A stretch of DNA of 64,000 nucleotides from Batillaria attramentaria (GCA_018292915.2 JACVVK020000005.1:4158501-4222500), one strand, 5' to 3'; shown: positions 1 through 11,638, counted from the stretch's first letter. Notes: generated from the letters alone by a model not told the origin. Numbers and translations: made by a program.

Positions 1-684
1 AAGCTTTGAAGGATTTCTTCCCCCTGTGCAAGTGTTGTCCCATTCGGGGATTCCTGTCGAAGCAGACCGACGACGTCTGATTGGGCGCCTGTTTATATGT
101 TAGTCAATCAAGCTTTGCCAGTCCCTCTGATGTGTCTGACTTTCTGATTTCCCTCTCTACATGGGACGAAACCAATGAAGTGGGTCGTGTTTTCCCTGGC
201 TGAGTGCGTTTTAATATAACTTCAAAGGGCAGTTGTTGTCGACTTTACGTCATCACTTTTTAAATTCCGTTCTCTGACGTCTGTGAAAATGATCAAGAGG
301 GTTTAGGTGTGTGTATTAGGGTTGAGGGAGGAGGGGGTGGGGGGGGATGTAGGAGGTAGTGTTTTGTTTTGGTGTTGTAGTTTACTTTGATTATTGGTTG
401 ATGGACGGGTATTCCTATTTTCAAAGAGCTACCATGGATAAAGGATGTTTGAATGATTAGCGAGCAAAACATTGAGGCTTGCATTTTTGTCTGACCGAAA
501 AACAACAACAACAACAACAAAAAAAAAAAAAAAAACAACCTCAAAACTTGGGAGGGGAGGGGGGCACAAAACAACGGGGGAAGACACCAGAAAACTACTT
601 TAGATTTTGTTCATTACCGATATACTGGAGTGTACAGCCATACTGTCAAACAGAGTACCTTCTGCTGTTCTTGTGTGTGAGAAC

Positions 685-718
<34 letters not shown>

Positions 719-890
719 GGAGCCGGGGTGGCCGAATGGTAGAGCCTCGGACTTCTAATGCTCGGCTCGTGAGTTCCGATCCCGGCTGGGGCCACTTGAA
801 ATATTTGTGCTGGCTTTTTCATTGTTGCCCCGTCTTTGATATCACCCGTATGTGGTGGAAAAGAACGTTAAAACCCCAAACACCCCCCCC
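719..890 (+). mobile_element. SINE-A copy, full-length
   Basis: This copy starts ggagccggggtggccgaatg (box A region) and has the tRNA-Arg(TCT)-like anticodon region ggacttctaatgctcgg and a box B close to the consensus (gtgagttccgatcc). It continues through the family tail (gtgctggctttttc, ccgtctttgatatcaccc, gtggtggaaaagaacgtta) to a C-rich end. It is followed directly by (CT)n(CA)n(CT)n and then a second copy. Family label SINE-A is mine. Confidence 0.9.
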
Positions 891-980
<90 letters not shown>

Positions 981-998
981 CTCTCTCTCTCTCTCTCT
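891..998 (+). repeat. (CT)n(CA)n(CT)n microsatellite
   Basis: 108 bp compound array between two SINE-A copies. Confidence 0.98.
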
Positions 999-1003
999 GT
1001 CGG

Positions 1004-1170
1004 GGAGCCGGGGTGGTCGAATGGTAGAGCGTTGGACTTCTAATGCTCGGGTCGTGAGTTCGATCCCGGCTGGAGCCAAATATTTATGCTGGCTTTTTCA
1101 TCGTTTCCCCGTCTTTGATATCACCCTGTGTGGTGGAAAAGGACGTTAAACCCCCAAACACCCACCCCAC
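1004..1170 (+). mobile_element. SINE-A copy, full-length, tandem to previous
   Basis: Same head and tail as the copy at 719, with box B gtgagttcgatcccggc and tail ggacgttaaacccccaaaca ending in (CCCA/CCAC) repeats. The two copies flank a composite (CT)(CA)(CT) microsatellite of about 108 bp. Confidence 0.92.
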
Positions 1171-2117
1171 CCACCACCCACCTCTCTCTCTGCCAGAGAG
1201 TGAACCCTATACCTTGTTTTCTCCCTTCCATCTTTTATTCCGCTAATCCGCAGATCCATACCATGGTTGTGACTTTCTCCCGGTTTCCCACTGCGGGAGA
1301 AAGAGAGCGGAGGAAAAAAGATATTCCAGAACAGAAGAAAAGAAGAAAGACTAGTCATCGAGAGACAGAGAGGGACAAGACAAGACGGGCCCAGCTACCC
1401 GCTGTAGCGTTCCCACCGAACCTAATTGTTTTTTGTGTTGACAGAATCCGTGCCACGAAAACCAGGCAGGCCCCATCCGCGGAATTTGATCAGGAGAAGG
1501 AAATCATTAGGCAGGAATGGGTGAGGGGGAAGAGGTGGGGGGGGGGAAGGGGGGGATAGAAGGACCCGTGCGAGTGGGTGAAACTGGCCGCTGCCCCAAT
1601 ACTGAGGACACCTCCTGCCTGACCCGCCACGGATGGGAGGGATTTGCGGCCGGATTTTCGGTTACAGTTGATAATTCAGCGCCCGCCCGCCTCGTGTTTC
1701 CCATTTCGTTGACACAGTTGCCCCCGTGCATTGATCCCGGGGCCGGATTTCCTAACATGCCATTTGTTGTCTCCCTTCGATTTTATTGATACCTCTCTTT
1801 TCGGGGGGCCACGAGTTCTCTCCCCTGGCGTGCCCTGCCGCTTTTGCGGTTTGTCGCCCTTTGTTGTGGCGGTGGATGCAGAAATTAAATGCAACCGCAG
1901 AAAGATGGGCCAGGGGTGATGCTGGGAAGGGGAACAGTCTGCGTGGGTCACATAGAAACCAGAAAATGTGCTGTGGGGTTCATGTTTTTGGGGGGCGATG
2001 GGGTGGCATATTGTTTTCCCTTGGGGTTGTTTTCTTAAAATTTGGTTACATGACCTCGTCTGACCGAGCATGAGGCTGGCTCTCACTCCACCCCTCCCTT
2101 CCGTCCTGTCAGCCTGC

Positions 2118-2120
<3 letters not shown>

Positions 2121-2172
<52 letters not shown>
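2121..2172 (+). repeat. (TG)26
   Basis: Uninterrupted dinucleotide array. Confidence 0.98.
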
Positions 2173-2175
<3 letters not shown>

Positions 2176-2288
2176 TTAGCAAAACAGCGCTACCTTTAAT
2201 TTATGAGTTGGAATGAGTTAATCTTTTATGACTTTATATTTGTAACAGCTTCCATTGACTTTTGGATTCCTCCACAGTTCCGGTAATG

Positions 2289-2388
2289 CTAAAAAACAAC
2301 AACAACAACAAAACCCCCAAAACAGAACCCCCCCTCCCAACAAAAAAACAAACAAAAACAACAAACAACAAAAACACAAAAACCAAAA
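2289..2388 (+). repeat. A/C-only tract
   Basis: About 100 bp almost free of G and T on the + strand: (CAA)n, C-runs, (CAAA)n. Confidence 0.85.
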
Positions 2389-2788
2389 TGCATTCTTCCT
2401 CTAGAAGTTCTCTAACAGACTTTCGGTGTAGTCTTTCGCAGAGCATAACTATTAAACAAACAAACAAACAAACCAAAAGAAAAATAACGACAACAACTAC
2501 ACGCACACTAAGCATATTCTGAACCAAAATAGAAACATATCGCAATAGGACAGAGAATGAGAGAAGCCATTTTCAGTCGTCATTACGAACATACTCCATA
2601 AAGATGAAAGGTAAAAGGTGCCGCCCAAACACAGATATCTCATTGGTTATTAACAAAAGTAAAGTGACTCCCTCCATTGTACTTCTAGCACTTACCCTTA
2701 GGTCCTCTTACCGCACGGGGCAGTGGAGAACACAGGCTCCCGAAACTTATATCATCTGGCCTTGCCTACACTCTGTGTAGCCTGACGA

Positions 2789-2949
2789 ATGCCAGGACAG
2801 TGTGGCATTTCAAAATTTTGTCTTAGAACACACAACTTGTACTTGCAGATTTTGAGTCAGAAATCTAGGTTTCAAATTGTAAATTTGACGCAATATCTCG
2901 AAACGTCTCTCCAATGGGGCGGTCTTGAAATGCCGCATTGCCCCGGCAT
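2789..2949. mobile_element. hAT-like MITE, copy 1 (161 bp)
   Basis: Terminal inverted repeats of about 24 bp: atgccaggacagtgtggcat at the left and, at the right, the complement of atgccggggcaatgcggcat. An 8-bp imperfect TSD (cctgacga / cctaacgg) flanks it. The interior (gcagattttgagtcagaaa, ctcgaaacgtctct) matches copy 2 at 33.1 kb. There is no coding capacity; 8-bp TSDs suggest hAT-type mobilisation. Confidence 0.85.
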
Positions 2950-3370
2950 CCTAACGGTGACTGGGACTCAACTCGCAGAAATTCATGTGCCTGTTCAGTA
3001 GTGGAGGAGGCATCGCGTGGGGTAACCCTCGTTTTCTAAGTAATACTTGTACGACGTGAAGTGGGCCATCCCGAGTGTTTGCATACCCGTATTTATTCAT
3101 ATCTCGTGGAGAGAGAACGAGTGAAAGTGAGCTACGTTTACCCCTCTTGAATAAAGCCCCAAGTCCGGTAGCGCTGCTGCGGGTCAATGGTTTTGATTCC
3201 CTCCTGCTGTGTTGTCTCTAGTTTTTGAGGAAGCGGTCGGCAGTCTGGAGACGTGTTGGGTGTTGGAGGGGGGGGGGGGGTGTTCTTGAGTGAATCCGTT
3301 TCGAAAAGTTTTGATAGTTACCCACTGTTAATCTGCCCGGGTTTTCACATATTTGTAAACAAACAACCAA

Positions 3371-3543
3371 GGGTGGGGGTGGGGGTTTGGGGGTTTAACG
3401 TCCTCTTCCACCACAAACCGGTGATATCAAAGACGGGGCAACGATGAAAAAGCCAGCACAAATATTTGGCCCCAGCCGGGATACGAACTCACGGCCCGAG
3501 CATTTGAAGTCCAACGCGCTACCATTCGGCCACCCCGGCTCCC
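3371..3543 (-). mobile_element. SINE-A copy with perfect 16-bp TSD
   Basis: On the minus strand this is a full-length SINE-A. It is flanked by a perfect 16 bp direct repeat gtaaacaaacaaccaa (3355-3370 and 3544-3559), which fixes both ends and shows the 3' end of the element is the CCCA-type tail rather than poly(A). Confidence 0.95.
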
Positions 3544-4140
3544 GTAAACAAACAACCAAAAAAACAACACAAAAAACAAGACCCCCCAAAAAAACAAAAC
3601 AACACAAAAACAACATTTTATGTATCCATTACTTATTTTGTGTATTTATGGTTTTTATTGACCTGGATTTGCGGGACAGGTATTGAACAATCAGTCACGT
3701 CTTCGCTCTACTCTTCCCAGACCCTTCTCGAGTCCACAGTTTTTTTTGGATTTTTTTTTTAGTCTTGTCTTCAATCGCTTGGACCGATCTCAGTTTGAAT
3801 CCTTTTTTGTTTCAGTGTCCGGTCCTACCTTATCTTTTGTATTACACGCGTAGATATTCTCCATAACCCCAGAACATAGTACAGTCACGGCTTATAGTCA
3901 TGAACTGATCAGTCTGACGCCCACTGACGTTCCCAAGCTGTGCCCTGCCCGAAACACTGCACGAGTAACACAACCCTAGCTTGGACGTAACGCCCATGAA
4001 GTGGAAGTGATGTGCTTAGAAACAAGGCTCGGGGCTGTCAGAAATTAGTTCACACTTGGCCCCGAAACACAAAACACGGCCCGACGGATTATGGTTTTTG
4101 GGCAGCGGGCATGTTCAGCCTCGATCCGCGGTGGCGCATA

Positions 4141-4440
4141 TGGGGGGGAGGGGGGGGGGGGCAGGGCCTTAACATCTCGGAAGCCGGGCGCGCCCAAGGG
4201 GCAGCTATCCTAATCTGCGGCACCGGCAGAACTAAAGCCTCCTCCATAATACTTCGCCTCCAAAACATGCAGTGGGGGGGGGGGGGGGGGGGATGGGGGG
4301 TAGGGGTGGGGGTTGGAGGTGGGAAGCCCGAACCTCTAGGAGATTATTTCATTTTTGGCTGCAGGGAAGGTGTGCGTGTGGAGGAGGAGGGTGGGGGTGG
4401 TGGTGGGAGGCGAGGAGGAGGGGGGGGGGTGTTATTATGA
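4141..4440 (+). repeat. G-rich tract with several G-runs (G-quadruplex potential)
   Basis: Multiple runs of 6-22 G on the + strand within 300 bp, e.g. about 4274-4292 and 4425-4432, separated by short T/A spacers. Confidence 0.7.
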
Positions 4441-4931
4441 CAAAAGGGTGTGTGTGAGTGTGTGTGCCAAGTTTGGACTTGTCATTTGCACCCATTGGTG
4501 GACCTTTTCCTTTGGCACAGCTCTCATTGTGGTCTGCCCCTGTGTGCCCCCGTTCGGCCACAGATCTTGGTGCCCATTCTGGTAATGAGTTTTGTGTTTG
4601 AAGTTTTTACAGTGATCCTCCCCTCCTCTCTTTGATAGTATCTGCACTAACACCCCCCCCCCAAAAAAAAAAAAAAAAAAAATCCCAGCCAACGCAGCAA
4701 AAGAGCATCTGACAAAATATTTCACATCTGAGGCCTTTTCCATTTTTTTCCCCTGTTGGAATTTTGAAGACGTGTACACATCTGCGTATGACTTAAAATA
4801 TTGGATTGATAATTGAGCGAGGAGATGACACGAAAACGTCGAGATTGGCGAGAGATTTGCCACATAAATTCAGAAAAAGGTGGTGAGAAAGTTACGGGTA
4901 CTTAGTTGATAACATACAGTGGAACATTCGC

Positions 4932-4932
<1 letters not shown>

Positions 4933-4980
<48 letters not shown>
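4933..4980 (+). repeat. (AG)24
   Basis: Uninterrupted array. Confidence 0.98.
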
Positions 4981-4981
<1 letters not shown>

Positions 4982-5091
4982 ACAAAAACATCAACTAAAA
5001 TAAACAGACAAATCCGGAAATCCCTCACCCCCAAAAATCAGTAAAAACCAATACAAGAGATGCGACCGAAAGATTAGTCGATTTTCAGCGG

Positions 5092-5094
<3 letters not shown>

Positions 5095-5150
<56 letters not shown>
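5095..5150 (+). repeat. (TG)28
   Basis: Uninterrupted array; a (CAA)n of about 30 bp follows at 5268-5296. Confidence 0.97.
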
Positions 5151-5153
<3 letters not shown>

Positions 5154-5264
5154 CACATTTTAAAGGATTTCACATTTTATTTGAGATAGTTGATTGCACT
5201 CTACATAGTTCTGAAAACCACAAAGTTACACCTGTCGTTTTTAGGGAGGTTCTTTCTTGTTACA

Positions 5265-5296
<32 letters not shown>

Positions 5297-5553
5297 GAAA
5301 CAACAAATCCGAAACCGACACTCCGATTCGAAGCTTTCCTGCATTGTAGTAAATTTTGTACGTGTTTTCGTGTTTTCTTCTCTGAATTGACAAACAGTGA
5401 AAAGCAAACAAATAGTGAAGAAAGTAAAACAGAAATGACGAAAGGAAAAATTTCGCACGTTTTTAACTTCGACGATAGTAAGGTTCCATGCCTTCTACAA
5501 CTTCCACAAATCGCCTCGCCCACGACCTCGGATCCGCGTAGCCGGGTACTTGA

Positions 5554-5682
5554 AGGTTTCCACCACATTCGGGTGATATCAGCGACGGGGCAACGAGAAA
5601 AAGGCTAGCACCAGTATGTAGTTCGAACTCATGAACCGAGCTTTGAAAGTCCAGCGCTGTACTGCTCGGCTGACCCGGTTAC
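5554..5682 (-). mobile_element. SINE-A copy, old and diverged
   Basis: Recognisable family segments on the minus strand: caccacattcgggtgatatc, gacggggcaacgagaaaaag and gaactcatgaaccgagctt, but with many substitutions and a shortened middle. No TSD seen. Confidence 0.7.
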
Positions 5683-7089
5683 CCCTCAAATCCGGAGAGA
5701 GAAATAGAGAAATTGTGTTCATTTTCATTGCAACCCCCCCCCACCCCCAATACCCCGGCAGAATTCGGGGTGGGGGTTGGGGTGGGGAGACATGGGGAGA
5801 AGAAGAAGGGGAAAAATGAGAAGAATTAGGAAGAACGTGAGATTTGTAGAAATTAAGCAAATGTGTGCACTAACATGTACAAGGAAGAAACTTTATTCAT
5901 TGTACATACCCCCCCCCCCCCCACACACCTCCCCGTTTTTTTTCCCTTCCTTTTTCTTTTTCTTCCTGAGAAACTCCGTGAACATGCGGCAACACTGAAG
6001 ACCACATTGCTCAATTCAGCATTTTTTTTTTTCCACTGCTGATCACAAGACGGCACGGGTTTTCTTACTTGACCAGTGGCCCAACACAAATGAAAGCAGC
6101 TGAAAATACTGCACAACAGTTTCCCCTCACTGACAAACACCATCCTCACAGAGCTTTCCAAAAGCACTAATTACTCCACATGTGCTCTGAAACCGAAGTG
6201 TATACACATCCTTTCTCCTCACAGATCCGCTGCCCGTTTCGAATATGGCGATAATACACACTGCAAACTTTCTGCCGCGGTTTTTTTCTTCTCACACTTC
6301 CAGTGAAAGAGCCTGGCCACAGATCATTTTCTCCTTTCGAATGTTGTCGCCGTTGTGTGATCGTGAAAATAATTCCTGTATGTTCACTGGTCGTCGGTTT
6401 CTCCCATTCAGCCTGTGTTTGGTGACAGAAAATTAATCCAGATGGCGCTGTCCTCGGCAAAGAAGCACAAACAGAAAGCCTAGACTGCAATCACACACCA
6501 CGATCATATCTCTTTGGTTTCTGCTGAGATTCTCTTGGTGGCCGAAAGACATCACCACAGGGAAAAAAGCTGCGAAAATAGCTGGACGGTTTTCACCGTG
6601 AACTTGCCTTGTGCAAAGGTCTGGGTAGGAACTGGCCGCAGCGTCTTCCGCTAAGGCAGTTTATATTGCTGCAACTTAAGGCGATCTTAAAGACTAAAAG
6701 GCTAAGATCTTTACAGTAAGAAGATCTGGCCAGCTAAGTTCTTTAGCTAATAATATGTGAGAAGCAGGCCGGGCGCTTGTGCAAGGTGTGTGTTTACAGT
6801 CGGCATTATCAAGGCAACCCCGCAGTGTGGGGGGCAAGGAATAACCTTATGTCTTTAAACGCCATTACTGGGCTCAACAGCGCGGCCACAGTTTACTTAA
6901 ATACTTGCTGAGAGGTGGGGGCAACACGCTGGAGAAGAGGATCAGCGTCCCTGAACAGTTAATTTTGCCCGTTTAATTTCGCAAGCCTGAATGGAGGCAA
7001 GAGACTGGCTGAATGCGCCAAGTAGTAAAGACCCTATAAGACTCTTTAGCTGCAAATCTGGCTGGATCTGATTGAAGGGGCTAAGACAC

Positions 7090-7091
<2 letters not shown>

Positions 7092-7128
<37 letters not shown>
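7092..7128 (+). repeat. (GA)n, 37 bp
   Basis: 155 bp before the first EHBP1 exon. Confidence 0.97.
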
Positions 7129-7133
<5 letters not shown>

Positions 7134-7283
7134 GGCAACTTGCCCAAGGAATGAGCTTTTGAGGGCAAGAGAATCCCATGGGCTCCCGATCCCGTACACC
7201 TCAACCCCCCTGAAGCAGACGACAAGCGGTTTTGGCGGAAAAGGAAAGTAGATTTCTGATAAATCGTCTTTGCTGGGTTTCAG

Positions 7284-7357
7284 GGAGAAGGAGGATGACT
7301 TGGAGCGGCGATTCGAGCTGCTGAACCGTGAACTACGCGCTATGATGGCCGTGGAAG
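7284..7357 (+). CDS. EHBP1: EHBP1 C-terminal region, bMERB exon (first coding exon in window)
   Basis: This internal exon encodes part of the bMERB (bivalent Mical/EHBP Rab-binding) domain of an EH domain-binding protein 1 orthologue. Family knowledge: EHBP1 links Rab8/10-type GTPases and EHD proteins to actin in endosomal recycling and tubulation. The acceptor is a pyrimidine-rich tract ending ttttcag-like at 7281-7283, and the donor is a perfect gtaagt at 7358-7363. The first base completes a codon from the upstream exon, then the frame from 7285 reads EKEDDLERRFELLNRELR followed by AMMAVE, ending with one base (g) of the next codon. The alternating charged/leucine pattern fits the long bMERB helices, and the order matches what I recall of human EHBP1 just before its DWQKTEAQKRRE stretch. 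MICAL and MICALL proteins share the fold but fit this sequence less well. Upstream exons (C2, CH, start of bMERB) lie outside the window. Confidence 0.85.
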
Positions 7358-7494
7358 GTAAGTAGAAGGCCCTCAGGCTCTTGTCATGGACGTTTCGTCA
7401 GAGCGTCTTCCTGTGAAGCCAGTCGGAATCATGCACGATGCTCTCTATCCTTCTTGGTGCTTGAGTTACGTTCGCCAGTCCTTATTGCTCATAA

Positions 7495-7858
7495 TGCTGC
7501 ACATGACACTCTAGACATACGTCAGAATTCAGGGGAAAAATCACAAAAAAAAATGCAGCAACCAAAGAACTCGCGTGTAGGGTAAGTTTAAGTAAATTCA
7601 GATGTTCAGTTTCTTTGCAGTGCTAGCAGCAACCACCTAACCCCACATTCCTCTGTCGTCTGCTTGCATTCGTGTCGGCCGCGCATTTTTTCTCCACTGT
7701 TTTAACTATTACCTGAAACTTATTTACAAAGACAACAAACAGCCCCAGATTGCCCCCCCCCCTTTTTTTTTTTTTTACTCTGCACACATATGAAAAAGGG
7801 GAAAAATTATTTTTCACATTTTGCTGAATTGGCACCAACTGACCCGGAAGACGACTGG
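7495..7858 (+). repeat. Dispersed repeat R1, copy 1
   Basis: Shares with R1 copies at 45.7 and 59.2 kb the order: atgacactctaga, aaaaatcac, ttcagtttctttgcagtgctagcagc, ccgcgcat, ttacctgaaacttatttaca, then a C/T run and a 'tctgcacac..a..aaaaggg' end. Diverged and without the 28-mer. Confidence 0.7.
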
Positions 7859-7892
7859 CGAACGTAACCCGTGTTGTATTGTGACATCTGTA

Positions 7893-7962
7893 CCGTCATT
7901 TAGGGAGAGGGTTTAAGCGTCATGGGTGTGCTAAGGGCTTAGGTCCTTCTTCCAGATGACTG
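7893..7962. mobile_element. TA-flanked ~70 bp palindromic MITE, copy 1
   Basis: TA|ccgtcatttagggagaggg ... tccagatgactg|TA. Ends are inverted repeats; the centre is the ggtttaagcg ... gcttaggtcc palindrome. The TA flanks suggest Tc1/mariner-type insertion. Confidence 0.75.
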
Positions 7963-7972
7963 TAGACTTCTG

Positions 7973-8042
7973 CCGTCATTTGGAAAGGGGTCTAAGTGTT
8001 CATCAAATCCATGGCTCTTTAGCCCTTTTACCGAAATGACAG
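7973..8042. mobile_element. TA-flanked ~70 bp palindromic MITE, copy 2
   Basis: ccgtcatttggaaaggggtc ... cttttaccgaaatgacag|TA, same length as copy 1 and only 10 bp away. The left flank is TG, presumably mutated TA. Confidence 0.75.
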
Positions 8043-8679
8043 TAGACCCGGATCGGTTGTAGTCTTTCTTGTGAAGTGATTTTGCAGGCACTGCACATGA
8101 ACACGTCTTGTGCGGTTAAAAAAAAAAAAAAATCGCTTCCACCCTTTTGCAACTGTCTTCCAAAGACGTCAAGCAAGTTGGGTCTTACATTCTTGACACC
8201 AGCAAAATTTTAAACCCCGACGAAATGTTCCATTCTTTTGTGGGGATGATAAGTATATCACCAGCAGAACCAGCAGACGAAGGCATCAGTTGTCTGTAAA
8301 TAGCACCCAGCTCTTGAAGACTGAAGTTGACGTTGCCCACCATTAACCTCAAACAAGGAAAGGCGTTCGAAGTATTCCAACTTCTTTTCCCCCGTTGACA
8401 TACGGTGTGCCGTCAGTTCCCTTCATTTCTCACTAAGGTGATTCATCCCAATTTTTGGATTCGTCCGGGTTTAGAGACATTTTGATTGGCCCTGAGTTTG
8501 GTATCTGGCGCTTCTGGTGTCTGGGTTTGGTATCTGGCTAGGATCGTCTTGTGACGCAGACGACACCAGAGAAGCTTTGTAATACAGCAAATCGACGTAA
8601 CTGTCAATCCTGATTGATGTTAAGGTCAGAAATGCCGAGAAGCTATGGTCTTTCTTCTGTATCTTATCATCATGATGAT

Positions 8680-8955
8680 TATGTCCTGCTCCCTTTGGAA
8701 CAACCTGCCAGCTCACCTCAAGTCAGGTCTGCGACGACTAAGTCCTCACGCAGAACTTGAGGACACATCTCGTCTTACAGTTGTACGATATTTTTTGTTG
8801 TTATTATCTCTTTTCCCCATCTCGAAGGTTCCATGAGCATGTTCGCCGCAAGAACGTTTCTGCAGCGCCCTACACATGACCAGTCATTGTCATCATGATC
8901 ATTGTCGTCATCGTCATCGTCATCGTCGTCGTCATCGTCATCGTCGTCGTCGACG
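8680..8955 (+). mobile_element. LINE 3' fragment, same family as 53 kb copy, with expanded (ATC/GTC)n tail
   Basis: SLWNNLPAHLKSGLRRLSPH corresponds to the 53.0 kb element (gccagctcacctcaagtcag shared exactly). Then comes a diverged frame and the 3' end near catgagcatgttcgcc. Its trinucleotide tail has expanded to a (TCG/TCA) tract at about 8888-8953. Confidence 0.75.
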
Positions 8956-9411
8956 TAGTTACGTTTGACGAAGGCGTCGTCGTCAGTAGCTGTTGATTTT
9001 TGAAGCTGATTATTGGCCCAGGCAGGTTAGGGTTGTGACTGTGCCTGACACTCCAGATTTCAATTCTTTGGCAATTGTTCATTTCTTTGAATAATACAAC
9101 AGAAGCGCGGTTTGGTGTTCTCTCTATATTCGTGTGTGCTGGCGATATGGTACGAAGAGGGGGACTCTGCTTCTGCATGTGTTTGTGGAACCTCTGTGTC
9201 TGCGCTGAAAATTTTATCTACCTCGGTTTCAGATTGTTTGTAGTACGTATAGCCATAAAGTATATATACAGCGATAGTGTACCGGACATTTTGCTTCTGT
9301 TCTTGGTATAAGATTCTCTTTAGCCGTAGACTGCGAGAGAGTGTTGGTACGTGTAACTGATAGGACATGTTGTTTCTGTGTAATCGGGAGTTCGAGAAAT
9401 TAGCATGAATG

Positions 9412-9592
9412 TGCAGCGTCTCTTACATGTCGTAGGTTTATACTGCCCCGTAGACCAGTTTCCATCATTTGTCCAACGCTACTTTTTTTGTTTTGTTTTT
9501 CACGTAGTGCAGGTAGTGGTACACTAGGCCGCGAATTAGTCTTTGGTGCTTGCGCGGCTTAAAGCCCGAAAAACTCACTCACTCCCTCCCTC
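9412..9592 (+). repeat. Dispersed repeat R2, copy 1
   Basis: taggtttatactgccccgta, gaccagttt, catcatttgtccaacg and gccgcgaattagtct are shared with 41706-41872, ending in a (ACTC)n tail. Its 3' end (ttgcgcggcttaaagccc) is also at 52.76 and 52.84 kb. Probably a SINE or other retroposon. Confidence 0.75.
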
Positions 9593-10721
9593 CTGTTCTT
9601 GGAATGAGATTCCCGATGGCCTTGAGAGTACCTTAATTGGTAGGACAACTTTTTTCTTGTCAACTACACGCACCTTTGACTTCCTTTGGGGCGTTCACCT
9701 TTTAACGTTCTGTTCAGTCGCGAGTTTCCGCACGCTAACATGCGTCAACCTTTTCTTCCTGTAGTTTAAAGAGAAATGCATTTCCCTCCTCAGTGGCTTG
9801 TGCGGAGTTGGCACCTCCCTACATTTCCTTACCTATTGTACACGCCGTTCATGCCCCTCATAATGGGTTAATTTATTTCCCTTTCAAGTGTTTCCTTCCG
9901 AGGCTGTTTGTGGAGTGGTGGACCCATGTAAAAGGAAGTTAATATTTGGTCAGCGACCGGATCCTTTGAGGGGGGAAGGTGGAGAACAGGGGGAAGGGGG
10001 GTGAGAGAGCGGGGAAGGCACTTTGGGGGGGGGGGGAGGCGTTGAGGAAAGGGGGTGTGGGATACGAGAAGGCCGAAGCAGTTGTCAACCATGAGTGACC
10101 ACAGCAAAATGCCCCTCAACGTGCAAAATCGTCCCTCCGGAGAACCGCGGGGACATTTTCTGGCTGGGTGAATGCGGTCCCGCTACCCGGCCCTCCCCGC
10201 GTCTGTTTGAGAATGTCACCATGTTTGCCCACCCGGTGACCAATATCAAAATACGTTTTGCTTCATTATGCACGGCCAATGCCAGCCGCTTGGAAGAGTC
10301 GGACCCCCTCCGGAGTCCACTTGTGTCCTTGTGTCCGTGTTGGCGGAGGAGGAGAGGACGCCAGACGGTGGTCCTGAAAATATTCGCGTCTTAAAAGTGC
10401 CTGCTTCGTGGAGTGCAGTTCTCACAATGGAAGCTACGCGCCTCAGCTAACCACATTTGGCAGCTTATATTTAGGCTGTTTAGTCTTTCCGCTCTGCTTC
10501 TCAAATGATCATCATTTAAAGATTTAAAGAGTTCTCCTCTTGTGTTTCGAAATTGGTCATGGTTTTATTGTCTGAATTAAGCTTAGTGGAAGACGGTCCG
10601 TGGTGGTCAAAGATCCACATGCGCGGATGGGTAAGTGGGTGTTTAGACATTTTGATTTCTTCCGTCAGTCACGAACGTGATTTCAAATGTAAGGAGAACT
10701 GATAAAAAAAGGTATGTGCAA

Positions 10722-10790
10722 AATTCACCTGTCAGGATTCGAACCCACAAGAGTTCAACCTAATGAACCATCCCGCCTCCCCTTCCACCG
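10722..10790 (-). mobile_element. tRNA-like SINE head, unassigned
   Basis: On the minus strand it reads gcgggatggttcattaggtt followed by ttgtgggttcgaatcctgac, the order box A then perfect box B. Only one copy seen; the tail is not defined. Confidence 0.5.
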
Positions 10791-11638
10791 TCGCGGCGTG
10801 TCTGTGTCATAATGTGCAGACAGAACATTAACGGTTCAAATCCTTGTTTGCCCTTGTGTTCCCAAGTTTGCTTTCAGCGAGTTGGTCTGTACAAATGGAG
10901 AAACTGCTTTTGGGATGGTGAAAGAGCCGAGGCAGGCGAGGGGTGGTGGTAGTGGAAGGGGGTGGGGGACGGTGTGGCAGGTGGAGTTCTGATACTTGTA
11001 GTAATTCATTAAAAATTAATGATATGGTAGAGCAGATGGACGACGGACGAGGCAAAGAAATTCCGCTGTTCTTTGCAGGAAATGGTCACTCTGCCCTCTC
11101 TCCTTATCCAATCGTACTCTCTGACACGGGGCCATATTTGCACAAGTACATGTAATACGATTTCTTGCCCCTCACCCCATCAGGTTGAGGTGGCCATGAA
11201 TTGCGTGGACCCCAGTTGTAGTGTAAGTATCTGAACCAAGGTCTGTATGTGGACACCCCGGGACCCGTGCCTTCATTACCAAGGTACAGGTGTTGGGGCT
11301 TGACCCTCCAGTCTTGGTGGTCACTGGCACTTGATGAATTAACTGACGGCACTAATTTGGGGTCCAGCGTCCATTGAAGGTCCGAGGAGCACGGTGACCA
11401 CTTCAGCCGGAGCGTGGACCAGGAGGGTCTCCCCCTCCTTCAGACATTGTAACAGGTGGCAGGAGGAGGGGGGAAGCCAGATCGGGAGTCTTGTTCGTTT
11501 CTGTTGACATTATGTGGAGATATGGATTTAATTGCGGTAACCTAGTCGTGTCTGTTGAAGGATCTGGTAAAGAGGGATGTCTTCTGCTGGAGACAGATTT
11601 TGAGCAGGGAAAACAACCCATGCCCCGAAAGCAAACAA

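Larger units (their letters stand above)
1..7283 (+). other. EHBP1: EHBP1 intron (partial), repeat-rich
   Basis: Sequence upstream of the first visible exon, inferred to be intron because the 7284 exon begins mid-domain. It holds two tandem SINE-A copies, one minus SINE-A with a perfect TSD, a degenerate SINE-A, a short hAT-like MITE, (CT/CA), (TG), (AG) and (GT) microsatellites, and a G-rich stretch at 4141-4440. I searched by eye for the exon expected to encode the preceding bMERB helix and found none, so it must lie before position 1. The stretches 1-290, 1170-2100, 3620-4140, 5850-7080 show nothing recognisable beyond short homopolymers. Confidence 0.7.

Noticed and set aside
1004..1080. 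Genuine tRNA-Arg(TCT) genes in SINE-A heads
   Set aside because: The acceptor and anticodon stems are mismatched and every head is followed by the SINE tail; TSDs show retroposition.
1445..1520. Exon-like segment: acag acceptor, frame with EFDQEKEIIRQEW, gtgagg donor
   Set aside because: The QEW end resembles the EHBP1 helix before 7284, but the sequence that must follow (F.LVNKKNALIRR-type) is absent between 1521 and 7283, so it cannot be joined in frame to give the domain. Probably chance.
4141..4440. CpG-island-like promoter
   Set aside because: G-rich but poor in CpG; it is a run of simple G repeats.
8888..8953. Aspartate/threonine-rich coding repeat
   Set aside because: Trinucleotide (TCG/TCA) expansion at a LINE tail with stop codons near both ends.
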